Source of the DNA: an uncultured Collinsella sp.
GTDB taxonomy: Bacteria > Actinomycetota > Coriobacteriia > Coriobacteriales > Coriobacteriaceae
Direction: 5' to 3'
Length of the DNA stretch: 13,682 bases
Assembly: GCA_937982065.1 (NCBI GenBank)
Contig: CALJMO010000013.1
Span: 1-13,682 of the forward strand
The notes under the pieces were generated by a model. It was not told the DNA's origin. It ran no database searches and was given only the letters and a program-made list of their open reading frames with translations. The number at the start of each line of letters is the position of its first letter. Within the stretch, counting starts at the first letter, position 1. A program made the translations under genes and the position numbers. Shown one piece after another: positions 1-9,400 of the stretch.

Positions 1-2
1 AC

Positions 3-25
3 GGAAAGCACATTAAGTGCTTTCC
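3..25. terminator. Hairpin, possible terminator at window edge
   Basis: A perfect inverted repeat: a 9-bp stem (GGAAAGCAC with GTGCTTTCC) around a 5-base loop ATTAA. It lies about 100 bases downstream of the stop of the minus-strand phosphatase gene. It could end that transcript, or a plus-strand transcript arriving from outside, since a short TTT follows on the plus strand. The minus-strand U-tract, if any, falls outside the window, so the direction is unresolved. I see no gene in the interval between this hairpin and position 124. Confidence 0.5.
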
Positions 26-124
26 TTTGCGTGCGGAACTCGCGACAAACTTAATATATTTCGCCGCCCCTCTGCCAAGCTCGGGAGACGACACGTTGAT
101 GTCTGCTTAACTCTGCTCGCTCAG

Positions 125-751
125 CTAATTTCTTTGTTGGGGGTCCACTATTTGCTGGAGAGTGAACTTGCATTGCATTGGCTCGCCCTCTGCTTGTAGT
201 TTTTCCTCGTCAAAATCGAAGATCATGATGGCGCAGTTGGGGAGTTTTGTTGGGAGCTCGAAGTCCTCTGGGGCTGCAGCCTTGATGAATTGGCGGCTGG
301 CGCTGCCGTGGCTTACTGCTAGGAGGGTTTCGATGCCCTCGGCGCCCATGAGATTGGTGAGGGTGCCTACCATGCGCTCCTGCAGCGTCTGGCTTCCCTC
401 TCCTCCGAAGGGGACTAAGTCCTCGCCGGGGTCCCAGACGTCGGTAGGAAGGGCATCGTGGGGGCCTTCTTCGAAGGTGCCGTAGCAGCGCTCGATGATG
501 CCTTCGCAGGGCTCAACTGCTGCGTCCGAGCCGAGGAGTTCGCATGCGACGAGCTGAGCTGTGTCCATGGCTCGGCCTAGGGGCGAAGAGACCACTTTGT
601 CGGGAACGACGCCGTGGTCCTTGAGCCATGCGGCTGCCATTCCCGCTTGCTTGCGGCCCAGATCGGTCAACGGAGAATCGCAGCGGCCCTGGACGAGCTT
701 TTTAACGTTGAATTCCGTCTGACCGTGGCGGAGTAGATATAAGCGCTTCAT
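125..751 (-). CDS. Histidine phosphatase family protein (phosphoglycerate mutase-like)
   Basis: A 208-residue cytoplasmic phosphatase of the branch-1 histidine phosphatase superfamily. The N-terminal signature LLRHGQTEFN has the nucleophilic histidine at residue 9, next to R8. R60 lies in the segment SSPLGRAMDTA, E87 is the likely general acid in the segment IIERCYGTFEE, and the second catalytic histidine is H148 in AVSHGSASR. These form the usual RHG...R...E...H set, so the enzyme should be active. The length is normal for small members (about 200 residues). The ATG at 749-751 follows a good ribosome binding site (AAGGGGAG). It lies 39 bases downstream of the cation transporter gene on the same strand and is probably co-transcribed with it. 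The substrate cannot be read from sequence; relatives act on phosphoglycerate, cobalamin precursors, sugar phosphates or nucleotides. Confidence 0.9.
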   Translation of the reverse strand: MKRLYLLRHGQTEFNVKKLVQGRCDSPLTDLGRKQAGMAAAWLKDHGVVPDKVVSSPLGRAMDTAQLVACELLGSDAAVEPCEGIIERCYGTFEEGPHDALPTDVWDPGEDLVPFGGEGSQTLQERMVGTLTNLMGAEGIETLLAVSHGSASRQFIKAAAPEDFELPTKLPNCAIMIFDFDEEKLQAEGEPMQCKFTLQQIVDPQQRN

Positions 752-790
752 GCTCTCCCCTTCTGTATAACTTGCTTTGCTGGCACAGCC

Positions 791-1951
791 CTACTCGTGG
801 GCATGGCCTACGTAATCTTCGTCGATCGTAATCTTGGCGACCGACTTGGGATATTCCGATTCGACCCGTTTCGCCAGCGCGCGCTTCAGGTCCTCGGCGC
901 TCATCGCCAAATCCGAGGGACGTACGCAGTCAAAGATCACGTTGGTATGCGTGGGGCCCGGAACACAGCGTAGGTCGTGGATCGAGAGGCGGCTATCGAC
1001 CTCTTGCGCCATAGCGTTGATGCGCAGGCGCATGCTCGCCACCTTTGAATCGTCGGTCACGATGGGATCGTAATGGAGCGTGACGATCATGCCGTCCTCG
1101 TCCCTAAACGACTGCTCAATATTGTCGAGCGTGTCGTGACTTTCCAGCGGGCTGGCCTCGGCCGCCATCTCGGCGTGCGCACTTGCAAACTTCCTGCCCG
1201 GGCCGTAGTCGTGAACCATCAAATCGTGAACGCCCAAAACGCCGGGATAGCTCATGATCTTGTCTCGAATGTGCTTGACCAGCTTAGGATCGGGCGCCTG
1301 GCCCAAAAGCGGGCTCACCGTATCCTGGATGAGTTCAAAACCGCTCCAGCCAATATAGGCGCCAACGGCAAGTCCAACCCAGGGATCAAAATTGGTGTGC
1401 GTCACCTGCGAAACAATTGCGCACGCTAACACGGCGCCTGTGGCAAGAACATCGTTCTTGGAATCCTGCGCGGTCGCATGCAGCGTCTCGGACTCAATGC
1501 GATCGCCGAGCTTTTGGTTGAGGGCCGCCATCCAGAGCTTTACGACCATCGAAAGCGCTAGAACTGCCACCAGGGCAAGCGAGAACTCGACAGGTTCGGG
1601 GTGGATGACGCGCTCAACCGAGGACTTCACCAGCTCAACGCCAATCAGCAGCACGAGCGCCGCCACGACCAATCCCGAGAGATACTCATAGCGACCGTGG
1701 CCGTAAGGAAGCTCGGGGTCGGCCGGCTTGCTCGCCAGCTTAAAGCCCAGCACGCTCACGATATTCGAACTAGCATCGGACAGGTTGTTCATGGCATCCG
1801 CCACGATCGAAACCGATCCCGACAGCACACCAATTGCGCCCTTCGCAGCACAAAGCGCCACATTGGCGACAATACACACCATGCCCGCTAACGTGCCCAC
1901 ACGCGCACGATCGCCCTGCGCGCGCTTAACTATCCACTCGACCATCTGCAT
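791..1951 (-). CDS. Cation diffusion facilitator (CDF) metal efflux transporter
   Basis: A 386-residue inner-membrane divalent metal/proton antiporter. The N-terminal half holds about six membrane helices (roughly residues 20-215), followed by a cytoplasmic domain rich in acidic residues and histidines. The family signature SIVADAMNNLSDASSN is at 48-63 and PYGHGRYEYLSGL at 82-94. Aligned by eye to E. coli YiiP, with the spacing to the GHG motif as anchor, the transport site would be N55, D59, D163 and D167. This differs from the D-D-H-D set of zinc transporters and suggests manganese or iron rather than zinc (inference). The protein is longer than the ~300-residue YiiP, with an extended C-terminus ending GHAHE. 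Two starts are possible: ATG at 1951, or the in-frame ATG at 1945 (MVEWIVKR), which is better spaced from the G-rich tract upstream. Confidence 0.9.
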   Translation of the reverse strand: MQMVEWIVKRAQGDRARVGTLAGMVCIVANVALCAAKGAIGVLSGSVSIVADAMNNLSDASSNIVSVLGFKLASKPADPELPYGHGRYEYLSGLVVAALVLLIGVELVKSSVERVIHPEPVEFSLALVAVLALSMVVKLWMAALNQKLGDRIESETLHATAQDSKNDVLATGAVLACAIVSQVTHTNFDPWVGLAVGAYIGWSGFELIQDTVSPLLGQAPDPKLVKHIRDKIMSYPGVLGVHDLMVHDYGPGRKFASAHAEMAAEASPLESHDTLDNIEQSFRDEDGMIVTLHYDPIVTDDSKVASMRLRINAMAQEVDSRLSIHDLRCVPGPTHTNVIFDCVRPSDLAMSAEDLKRALAKRVESEYPKSVAKITIDEDYVGHAHE

Positions 1952-1992
1952 CCGCCCCCACGGTACTACCTATATATCTATTGCTCAAACGG

Positions 1993-2019
1993 ATTGTAGT
2001 GTAGCCACTTTGTCCTCAA
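1993..2019 (-). promoter_or_regulatory. Possible promoter of the CDF-phosphatase pair
   Basis: On the minus strand, TTGAGG (2014-2019) is followed after 15 bases by TACAAT (1993-1998). The second box matches the -10 consensus at five of six positions, but the spacer is shorter than the usual 17. The site lies just downstream of the preceding transcript's terminator and upstream of the CDF start, which is where a new promoter is needed. Weak evidence. Confidence 0.3.
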
Positions 2020-2022
2020 GAT

Positions 2023-2057
2023 ACAAAAAGGCCGCAGCCCACACGGGCCACGGCCTT
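2023..2057 (-). terminator. Rho-independent terminator of the fab-acc-EIIC run
   Basis: A 13-pair stem (arms 2045-2057 and 2028-2040) closes a 4-base loop and is followed on the minus strand by a U-rich tract (2023-2029). Two positions in the stem are G-U pairs in minus-strand RNA but would be C-A mismatches in plus-strand RNA. This shows directly that it works on minus-strand transcripts. It lies 38 bases after the EIIC stop codon. Confidence 0.88.
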
Positions 2058-2061
2058 GGAA

Positions 2062-2092
2062 TGTGACAAAGGAATCGTCCTTTTGTCGCACA
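2062..2092. repeat. Imperfect palindromic repeat (TGTGACAAAGGA type)
   Basis: The left arm TGTGACAAAGGA (2062-2073) and right arm TCCTTTTGTCGCACA (2078-2092) are separated by ATCG. They form an imperfect hairpin immediately after the EIIC stop codon and before its terminator. A related half-copy lies at 3340-3354, at the other end of the EIIC gene, and a shorter one at 12621-12631. It may be a dispersed REP-like element; it cannot be the terminator because no U-tract follows. Confidence 0.5.
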
Positions 2093-2095
2093 GGT

Positions 2096-3310
2096 TTATG
2101 CGCTTACCTCAGCAGCGCTCGCCACTGTTTCGGACGAATCGGCTCCGTCCCCCGTCGTCTGCCCCTTCGTCGGCACCACACCAAAGCAGTAGCTCAGCGC
2201 CGCAGACATCGCGAATGCTACACCACCGGCAGCGCAGCACCACAGCAGGTTCGAGATGCCGCCCGTGGCAAAGCCAATGACCATGAGGACATTCGTCATG
2301 CCGATGGTATAGGCCGTAACGTGGCCCACGGCCGCAACAAGGCCTCCGACGGCGCCGCCAATGGCCATGCACGTCAGGCACCTGCCATATTTAAAGCCGC
2401 AACCGTACAGCGCCGGCTCGCTTACGCCACCAAGCACACCCGAGATCGAATAGCCCAGCATGAGCGCCTTCTCGTCCTTATCCGCAACGCGAAGCGACGC
2501 GCCAAAGGGCATGCCCCAAACGGCGAACGTTGCCATCGTCGCGGCGATCAGGATGCACGAATCCGTTCCCACACTCATAAACTGCGCATAGGCGAGCGAT
2601 AGGACGACGTTGCTGACGCCCGCGATCTTTAGGAACTCCCAGCCTGCGGCAAGCCCCATGAGCGTGAGCAGCGACACAATGCCACCGGAATTGCCAAGCA
2701 TAAACATAAGCTGGCCCAACAGCATGCCCAGATAGCTGCCCGCCGGCGCCGTAATGCACAGCGAAACCGGAACCATGACAAGCAAGGTCGCAAACGGAAC
2801 AAACGAAAACGCCACGGCCTTAGGGATAACGCGCTTAAAGAAACACTCCACTCGCCATAGCACGGGCACCGAGATGAGAACCGGAATAACAGTCGTCGTG
2901 TAATCGTTGACCGGCGCAGGAAGCAGACCATACACGGAAGTCATCGATGCCCCCGTCGTCGATGCGGCATCGACAAGCTTGAGTAAATCGGGTGCAATCA
3001 ATACGCCGCCCAGCATCATGCCCAGCTGCTCCGAGCAACCGAGCTGGCGGGCGGCCGCCCAACCAAGATAAATGGGCAAAAAGTAGTAGCCGGCGTTATA
3101 GAGCCAACTGTAGAACAGGCGATAGATATCGGAATCGGCAGACCACAGGCCCAGCATGCCTTCGCCCATAATGACAGCGACGGTGCGGAACAACGCCGCG
3201 CAGACAATAAACGGCAGCGCCGACATCATGCTTTTGGACAGATAGTCCACCACGGCCATGGCGTTTGATGAAACCGACGTTGTAAACGAGGTGTTAGAAA
3301 CTTGTAGCAT
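2096..3310 (-). CDS. PTS glucose/beta-glucoside-type EIIC permease, stand-alone
   Basis: A 404-residue membrane permease of the glucose/sucrose/beta-glucoside PTS superfamily. It would move a sugar inward while EIIB phosphorylates it. About ten hydrophobic segments span residues 28-376. Family signatures are FLPIYLGWAAARQLG (77-91), DYTTTVIPVLISVPV (136-150) and GVSEPALYG (295-303), whose glutamate corresponds to the conserved GITEP-type substrate-site glutamate. There is no EIIB domain in front and no EIIA domain behind; the C-terminus is a polar tail. EIIB and EIIA must come from elsewhere, or the gene is a remnant. The chosen ATG at 3308-3310 has AAAGG six bases upstream. An in-frame ATG at 3334 is possible, and the open frame runs back to 3610 inside accDA. 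It starts 40 bases after accDA with no terminator between, so read-through is likely. The sugar is unknown. Confidence 0.82.
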   Translation of the reverse strand: MLQVSNTSFTTSVSSNAMAVVDYLSKSMMSALPFIVCAALFRTVAVIMGEGMLGLWSADSDIYRLFYSWLYNAGYYFLPIYLGWAAARQLGCSEQLGMMLGGVLIAPDLLKLVDAASTTGASMTSVYGLLPAPVNDYTTTVIPVLISVPVLWRVECFFKRVIPKAVAFSFVPFATLLVMVPVSLCITAPAGSYLGMLLGQLMFMLGNSGGIVSLLTLMGLAAGWEFLKIAGVSNVVLSLAYAQFMSVGTDSCILIAATMATFAVWGMPFGASLRVADKDEKALMLGYSISGVLGGVSEPALYGCGFKYGRCLTCMAIGGAVGGLVAAVGHVTAYTIGMTNVLMVIGFATGGISNLLWCCAAGGVAFAMSAALSYCFGVVPTKGQTTGDGADSSETVASAAEVSA

Positions 3311-3339
3311 GGAACGCCTTTCCCAATATGACATGCGGG

Positions 3340-3354
3340 CTGTCCCTTTGTCAC
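3340..3354 (-). repeat. Half-copy of the GTGACAAAGGGACAG repeat
   Basis: The minus-strand sequence GTGACAAAGGGACAG lies in the accDA-EIIC junction and resembles the left arm of the palindrome at 2062-2092. The accDA stop codon (3351-3353) is inside it, so the last residues of accDA are set by the repeat. The right half appears decayed (CCCGCATGTCAT). Confidence 0.45.
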
Positions 3355-5061
3355 ATCGTGCGGTATCGACCGATTGCGCGGTACTTTTCGTAGCGGAGGT
3401 TTGTGAGGGTCGCGTCGTCGAGCTGCCCAAGCGTATCGAAGGCATCAAATGCCGAGGACATGACGGCACCGGCGATCTCCTCATGCGACAGGCCCTTATC
3501 GTCAACAATGCCGTCGATGATGCCGAGCGCCAGCAGATCGGGGGCCGTGAGCTTAAGCGCCTCGGCGGCCTCATCCGCACGCTCGGTATCCTTCCACAGG
3601 ATCGACGCACAGGCCTCGGGGCTCACGACCGAATAGGCCGAGCTCGAGAGCATCAGGATGCGGTCGGCCACGGACAGCGCCAGCGCGCCACCAGAGCCGC
3701 CCTCGCCTGTCACCACCGAGACAATCGGCGTCTTAAGGCCGCTCATCTCCATGAGATTCTGGGCGATGGCCTCGCCCTGACCGCGTTCCTCGGCACCGAT
3801 GCCGCAAAACGCGCCCGAAGTATCGACCAGGCACAGAACCGGTCGACCAAACTTTTCGGCCTGGCGCATCAGGCGACGCGCTTTGCGGTAGCCCTCGGGA
3901 TGTGCCATACCAAAGTTGCGACGCATGCGCTCTTTGGTCGTGGTGCCGCGCTCGATGGCGATGACCGTTACGGGGCGTCCGTCTTTCCAGCCAATGCCAG
4001 CCACCACAGCAGCGTCGTCGCCAAAGTAGCGGTCGCCGTGCAGCTCCACAAATCCATCCAGGCCCAGCGAGATCATCTCGCCTGCCGTGGCGCGATCTGC
4101 CGAGCGGGTCTGCTTGACAATCTCGAGCGCGGTTTTTGGTGCGGCCGAGCGCTTGAACAAGTGTCCCAGCTTTTTGCCGCGGCGACCCGTATGCACGATC
4201 TCATGCGGTGCCCCCAGGCCGGGCGCGTGCCCTTCGTGCAGCGCCAGCAGCTCGCCTACCGTGAGCGCAATCTCGCCACGCGGAACAACGGCATCGCAAA
4301 AGCCGTGCTCCAGCAAAAACTCGGAGCGCTGGAATCCCTTGGGCAGGCGCTTGTGCATGTTCTGCTCGATCACGCGCGGGCCGGCAAATGCCGTCAGGGC
4401 ATCGGGCTCGGCCAGGATAATATCGCCCTCCATGGCAAAGCTCGCGGTTACGCCTCCGGTCGTGGGGTCGGTGAGCACCGTGATATACAGGCCGCCCGCC
4501 TCGCTGTGGCGCCTAACCGCCGCAGAAATCTTGGCCATCTGCATAAGCGATGTCACGCCCTCTTGCATGCGCGCACCGCCCGAAACGGTAAAGCCGACAA
4601 CTGGCAATCCAAGCTCGGTCGCTCGCTCAAATGTGCGACAGATCTTCTCGCCCACCACGGAACCCATCGAGCCCATCATAAAGTTGGCGTCCATAAAGAA
4701 GAGCGCGGTATCGCAACCGCAGATTTTGCCCCTGCCGCACACAACGGCATCGTGCTCGCCCGAACGCTCGCTCACGCTCTTGAGCTTGTCGGCATAGCCG
4801 GGAAACGAGAGGAAGTCCTCCGGCGCCAGACTGGCATCCCATTCCTCAAACGTGCCCTCGTCAATCGTCATGCGCATGCGGTCGCGCCCGCTCACGCGAA
4901 AGTGTTTGCCGCAACGAGGGCAGACCTCGAGGTTGTCGTGCAGGCGCGCCTCATCGATCACGCGGCGGCACTCCGGGCACTTGATAAACACGTGGCGCGC
5001 GGGAAACTCGGCGCACGACTCGGTCATCGGTCCCTCGAGGACGTTGACCGTCTTCGCTTTT

Positions 5062-5075
<14 letters not shown>
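3351..5075 (-). CDS. accDA: Acetyl-CoA carboxylase carboxyltransferase, beta-alpha fusion (AccDA)
   Basis: A 574-residue fusion of both carboxyltransferase subunits, which transfers CO2 from carboxybiotin on AccB to acetyl-CoA to make malonyl-CoA. Residues ~25-290 are AccD-like. They start with a zinc ribbon (C33, C36, C52, C55), followed by SGGARMQEG (165-173), TDPTTGGVTAS (202-212) and GPRVIEQ (232-238). Residues ~305-545 are AccA-like, with GDRYFGDDAAVVAG (347-360), EGYRKARRLMRQAEKFG (394-410) and GEGGSGGALA (457-466). The join is a short basic segment (~290-310) with no stop or frameshift, so this looks like a true fusion. E. coli uses two separate proteins of about 300 residues each. The start ATG at 5075 (or 5069) overlaps the accC stop, which suggests coupled translation. 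The stop is followed by the EIIC gene. Confidence 0.95.
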
Positions 5076-6405
<1,330 letters not shown>

Positions 6406-6415
6406 GAAGCCTTCC

Positions 6416-6838
6416 TTAACTTTCGTGCATGAGTGCAAAAGACATATCGGCGCGGCAGCAAACCTCACCGTTGACGCTCGCAGTACCCGTCGCAAAGCGG
6501 AACGGCCCGCGCGCACGCGTGATGGTGCACACCAGATCAACCGTGTCGCCCGGGCGCACCGGACGCTTAAAGCGCACCTTGTCCAGACTCGTGTAGAACG
6601 GCGTCGCGCCGCGCGCTTCCTCATCGCCCATCAGCAGCACGCAACAGTTTTGGGCGAGCATCTCGCACTGAATCACGCCGGGGACCACCGGGTTTCCCGG
6701 AAAATGCCCCTGCAAAAAGTACTCGTCGCCCGTAATCGTGATCTTGCCGTGGGCCTCGTCGCCCACCAGCTCGGCCTCGTCGAGCAAAAGCATCGGTTCG
6801 CGATGCGGCAACAGTTCCTTAAGCTCTTCTTTGTTCAT
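6416..6838 (-). CDS. fabZ: 3-hydroxyacyl-ACP dehydratase FabZ
   Basis: A 140-residue hot-dog-fold dehydratase that removes water from 3-hydroxyacyl-ACP to give trans-2-enoyl-ACP. The signature ELLPHREPMLLLDE is at 8-21. The catalytic histidine is H45 in QGHFPGNPVVPGV, and the catalytic glutamate is E59 in QCEMLAQ. Glutamate here points to FabZ rather than FabA, which has aspartate. The length is normal. The ATG at 6836-6838 is chosen because AGGTGA (6844-6849) lies five bases upstream; an in-frame GTG at 6847 directly abuts the accB stop and would have no such site. The SD sequence overlaps the accB stop codon. Confidence 0.96.
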   Translation of the reverse strand: MNKEELKELLPHREPMLLLDEAELVGDEAHGKITITGDEYFLQGHFPGNPVVPGVIQCEMLAQNCCVLLMGDEEARGATPFYTSLDKVRFKRPVRPGDTVDLVCTITRARGPFRFATGTASVNGEVCCRADMSFALMHES

Positions 6839-6847
6839 GGATATCAC

Positions 6848-7321
6848 CTATCCGATCCTCATAAGGCAACTGCCAAACTCCACGAGGTCGCCGTCGGCCA
6901 CGCAGATCTCGAGCACCTCGCCGTCTGCCTCTGCCGTTACCTCGTTGAGAACCTTCATGGCCTCGATGATGCAGAGCGTCTCGCCGGCCTTGACCTTAGA
7001 GCCCACGTGCACAAACGGCTCGTCGCCCGGCGCCGGGGCAGCATAGAAAACGCCGACCATGGGAGCGGTCACCTCGGTGCCCTTGGGCTCCGGTGCGGCG
7101 GCAGGTGTCTGCGCGGCGGGCTCCGGTGCGGCAGGCGCGACTGTGGGAGCTGCAACTGGAGCGGCCATAGCGCTCGGCATGGGCATGGGCACGGCAACCG
7201 GCTGTGCGGCGCTCGCGCGCTCGAGTTCGACCGCGGTGCCATCGGGCTCCTCAACGCGTACGCGCGTGAGGCCGCGGTCCTCCATAACATCGGCTATCTC
7301 GGCAAGTCTTTTGGAATCCAT
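6848..7321 (-). CDS. accB: Biotin carboxyl carrier protein of acetyl-CoA carboxylase
   Basis: A 157-residue carrier that shuttles carboxybiotin between AccC and AccDA. The N-terminal ~35 residues are the conserved AccB leader (KRLAEIADVMEDRGLTRVRV). Residues ~37-80 are an alanine- and proline-rich flexible linker. The C-terminal lipoyl/biotinyl domain (~82-157) holds the attachment motif EAMKVLNEV with K123 as the biotinylated lysine. The length matches E. coli AccB (156). The ATG at 7319-7321 has GAGGAG about eight bases upstream, inside the 3' end of fabF; the gap to fabF is 3 bases. K123 should be modified by the biotin ligase encoded divergently at 12701-13477. Confidence 0.97.
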   Translation of the reverse strand: MDSKRLAEIADVMEDRGLTRVRVEEPDGTAVELERASAAQPVAVPMPMPSAMAAPVAAPTVAPAAPEPAAQTPAAAPEPKGTEVTAPMVGVFYAAPAPGDEPFVHVGSKVKAGETLCIIEAMKVLNEVTAEADGEVLEICVADGDLVEFGSCLMRIG

Positions 7322-7324
7322 GCT

Positions 7325-8572
7325 CTAGCTCCTCGTATATCTACGCAGCGCGATGGCGGCGTTGTGTCCGCCAAAGCCCAGGTTGGTCGAAAGCGCCCAG
7401 GTAAGGTCAGCGCGAACCGCGCGATTGGGCGTGTAGTCAAGATCGCAGGCGGGATCGGGCGTGTGGTAGTTAATGGTCGGCGGCACCACGCCCTGCTCGA
7501 GCGCCATGGCGCAGGCCATGACCTCGATGGCGCCCGTGGCACCGATCATGTGGCCGGTCATCGACTTAGTCGACGAGACGTGCGCGGCGCGCGCCGCGTC
7601 CTCGCCGAGCGCACGCTTAATGCCCGTCGTCTCGGACGAATCGTTGAGCTTGGTCGATGTGCCGTGGGCATTGATGTAGAGACCCTCGGAAGGCTTGACG
7701 TCGCCCTCGGTCACCGCCAGCGATATCGCGCGGGCAATGCCGGCAGCCTCGGGATCAGGACTCGTGATGTGATAGGCATCATCGGTGTTGCCGTAGCCCA
7801 CGACCTCGGCATAAATGTGCGCACCGCGCGCCTGCGCATGTTCCATGCTCTCGAGTACCAGCACGCAGGCGCCCTCGCCCATCACAAAGCCGTCGCGGTC
7901 TGCATCGAACGGACGGCAGGCCGTCGCGGGATCGGGGTTGGTGGTCAATGCGCGGCAGGACGTAAAGCCCGCAACGGCATCGGGGATAATTGCAGCCTCG
8001 GCGCCGCCCGCGAGGATCGCGTCGGCATAGCCGTGCTTGATGGCGCGGAACGCCTCGCCCACCGCATGGGCCGAGGTTGCGCACGCGGTCACCACGGGCA
8101 GGGTCGGGCCCTTTGCCTTGTGGCGGATTGCGATATTGCCCGATGCCATGTTGGGGATCATCATCGCGATCATATAGGGCGATGCGCGGCGGGGCCCACG
8201 TTCGGCAATCGTATGGACGTTGTCGACGAGCGTCGTCATGCCGCCCACGCCCGAGCCCACGTAGACGCCCAGGCGCTCGCGATCGATGGCGCCTTCGACA
8301 TCAAAGCCCGCATCGTGCATGGCTTCGTCCGAAGCCGCCATCGCAAACTGAACGCAGGGGTCGAGATGCTTGGCGTCACGCTTGCCAAAGTACTCGTTGC
8401 TGTCAAAGCCCTTGACCTCGGCTGCCACCTTGACGGCAAACGCATCGGTATCGAAGTGCGTGATCGGGCCGATGCCGCACGTGCCAGCACACATTGCCGC
8501 CCAGGTGGCAAGCGCGGTGTTGCCGAGCGGCGACACGGCACCGATACCGGTGATTGCAACTCTCTGTTCCAT
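7325..8572 (-). CDS. fabF: 3-oxoacyl-ACP synthase II (beta-ketoacyl-ACP synthase FabF)
   Basis: A 415-residue thiolase-fold condensing enzyme that elongates acyl-ACP with malonyl-ACP. The Cys-His-His triad is visible: C164 in VTACATSAHAVGEAF, H303 in NAHGTSTKLND, and H341 in TKSMTGHMIGATGAIE. The N-terminus QRVAITGIGAVSPLGNT is typical, and the length fits FabF (about 412). ATG at 8570-8572 is preferred because AGGAG (8579-8583) lies six bases upstream; the adjacent ATG at 8575 is only three bases from it, and a TTG at 8590 also opens the frame. It starts 39 bases after fabG. Only one elongating synthase gene is seen in the cluster. Confidence 0.97.
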   Translation of the reverse strand: MEQRVAITGIGAVSPLGNTALATWAAMCAGTCGIGPITHFDTDAFAVKVAAEVKGFDSNEYFGKRDAKHLDPCVQFAMAASDEAMHDAGFDVEGAIDRERLGVYVGSGVGGMTTLVDNVHTIAERGPRRASPYMIAMMIPNMASGNIAIRHKAKGPTLPVVTACATSAHAVGEAFRAIKHGYADAILAGGAEAAIIPDAVAGFTSCRALTTNPDPATACRPFDADRDGFVMGEGACVLVLESMEHAQARGAHIYAEVVGYGNTDDAYHITSPDPEAAGIARAISLAVTEGDVKPSEGLYINAHGTSTKLNDSSETTGIKRALGEDAARAAHVSSTKSMTGHMIGATGAIEVMACAMALEQGVVPPTINYHTPDPACDLDYTPNRAVRADLTWALSTNLGFGGHNAAIALRRYTRS

Positions 8573-8611
8573 CATGGTCTCCTCATCCAAGCCGTTCTTC
8601 GGCCCTGGTTT

Positions 8612-9385
8612 CTACATCGCCATTCCGCCGTCGACGCGCACGACCTCACCCGTAATGTAGGCAGCCGCATCGCTCGCCAAAAAGCGCACCACGCCGGCCA
8701 CCTCCTCGGGGCGCGCCATACGCTTAAGGGGAATCTGCTCCTCGGTTACCGTACGCACCTTCTCCGAGAGCTTTGCCGTCATATCCGTCTCGACAAACCC
8801 GGGGGCAACCGCGTTCACTCGTACGCCGCGGGGCGCAAGCTCGCGCGCCACCGCCTTGGTCAGGCCGATCACGCCCGCCTTGGAGGCAGCGTAGTTGGCT
8901 TGCCCAGCATTGCCCATCAGGCCCACGACCGAGCTCATGTTGACGACGCAGCCGCCGCGCTGGCGCATAAAGGTCTTGGTGAGCGCGCGCGTCGTGTTAA
9001 ACGTTCCTTTAAGATTGACATCGAGCACGCGATCGAAGGCGTCATCGCCCATGCGCATGAGCAGGCCATCGCGGGTGATGCCAGCGTTGTTGACGAGCGC
9101 CCAAATGGAGCCAAAGTCGTTGAGGACCGCTTCCACGCACGCGTTGACGGCAGCGGGGTCGGCCACGTCGCATTGATATGAGCGCGCCGTGGCGCCAGCC
9201 GCCTCGCAGGCGTCGCACGTCTCGCGCGCCGCATCGACGCTGCCGGCATAGACGACGGCGATATCGTAGCCATCCTCCGCCAGACCGATAGCGCAGGCGC
9301 GGCCGATACCCCGCGAGCCGCCCGTGACCAGTGCCACGCGACGTGAGTCGTTGCGCTCGAGCGCGCCGTTGTTCAAGTTGCCCAT
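8612..9385 (-). CDS. fabG: 3-oxoacyl-ACP reductase FabG
   Basis: A 257-residue short-chain dehydrogenase that reduces 3-oxoacyl-ACP to 3-hydroxyacyl-ACP with NADPH. The Rossmann nucleotide motif TGGSRGIGRA is at 21-30 and VNNAGITRDGLLMRM at 98-112. The catalytic set S152, Y165 and K169 lies in SSVVGLMGNAGQANYAASKAG, with the same spacing as E. coli FabG. The C-terminus VVRVDGGMAM is typical. The start ATG at 9383-9385 has AAAGGAA four to five bases upstream. The N-terminus has about 12 extra residues (GNLNNGALERNDS) before the usual start, which may be a real extension. It begins 15 bases after fabD. SDR enzymes are hard to tell apart, but the motif match and operon position make FabG secure. 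Confidence 0.96.
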   Translation of the reverse strand: MGNLNNGALERNDSRRVALVTGGSRGIGRACAIGLAEDGYDIAVVYAGSVDAARETCDACEAAGATARSYQCDVADPAAVNACVEAVLNDFGSIWALVNNAGITRDGLLMRMGDDAFDRVLDVNLKGTFNTTRALTKTFMRQRGGCVVNMSSVVGLMGNAGQANYAASKAGVIGLTKAVARELAPRGVRVNAVAPGFVETDMTAKLSEKVRTVTEEQIPLKRMARPEEVAGVVRFLASDAAAYITGEVVRVDGGMAM

Positions 9386-9400
9386 GTCATTCCTTTCGGG

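Noticed and set aside
3311..3610. N-terminal extension of the EIIC protein by 100 codons.
   Set aside because: It overlaps the conserved end of accDA in another frame, is rich in R, S and P, and has no EIIB cysteine motif. The ATG at 3310 with a spaced AAAGG is the better start.
6406..6624. N-terminal extension of AccC by 73 codons.
   Set aside because: The family starts at MFDKVLIANRGE; the extension is arginine-rich, overlaps fabZ, and the start at 6405 has a strong SD sequence.
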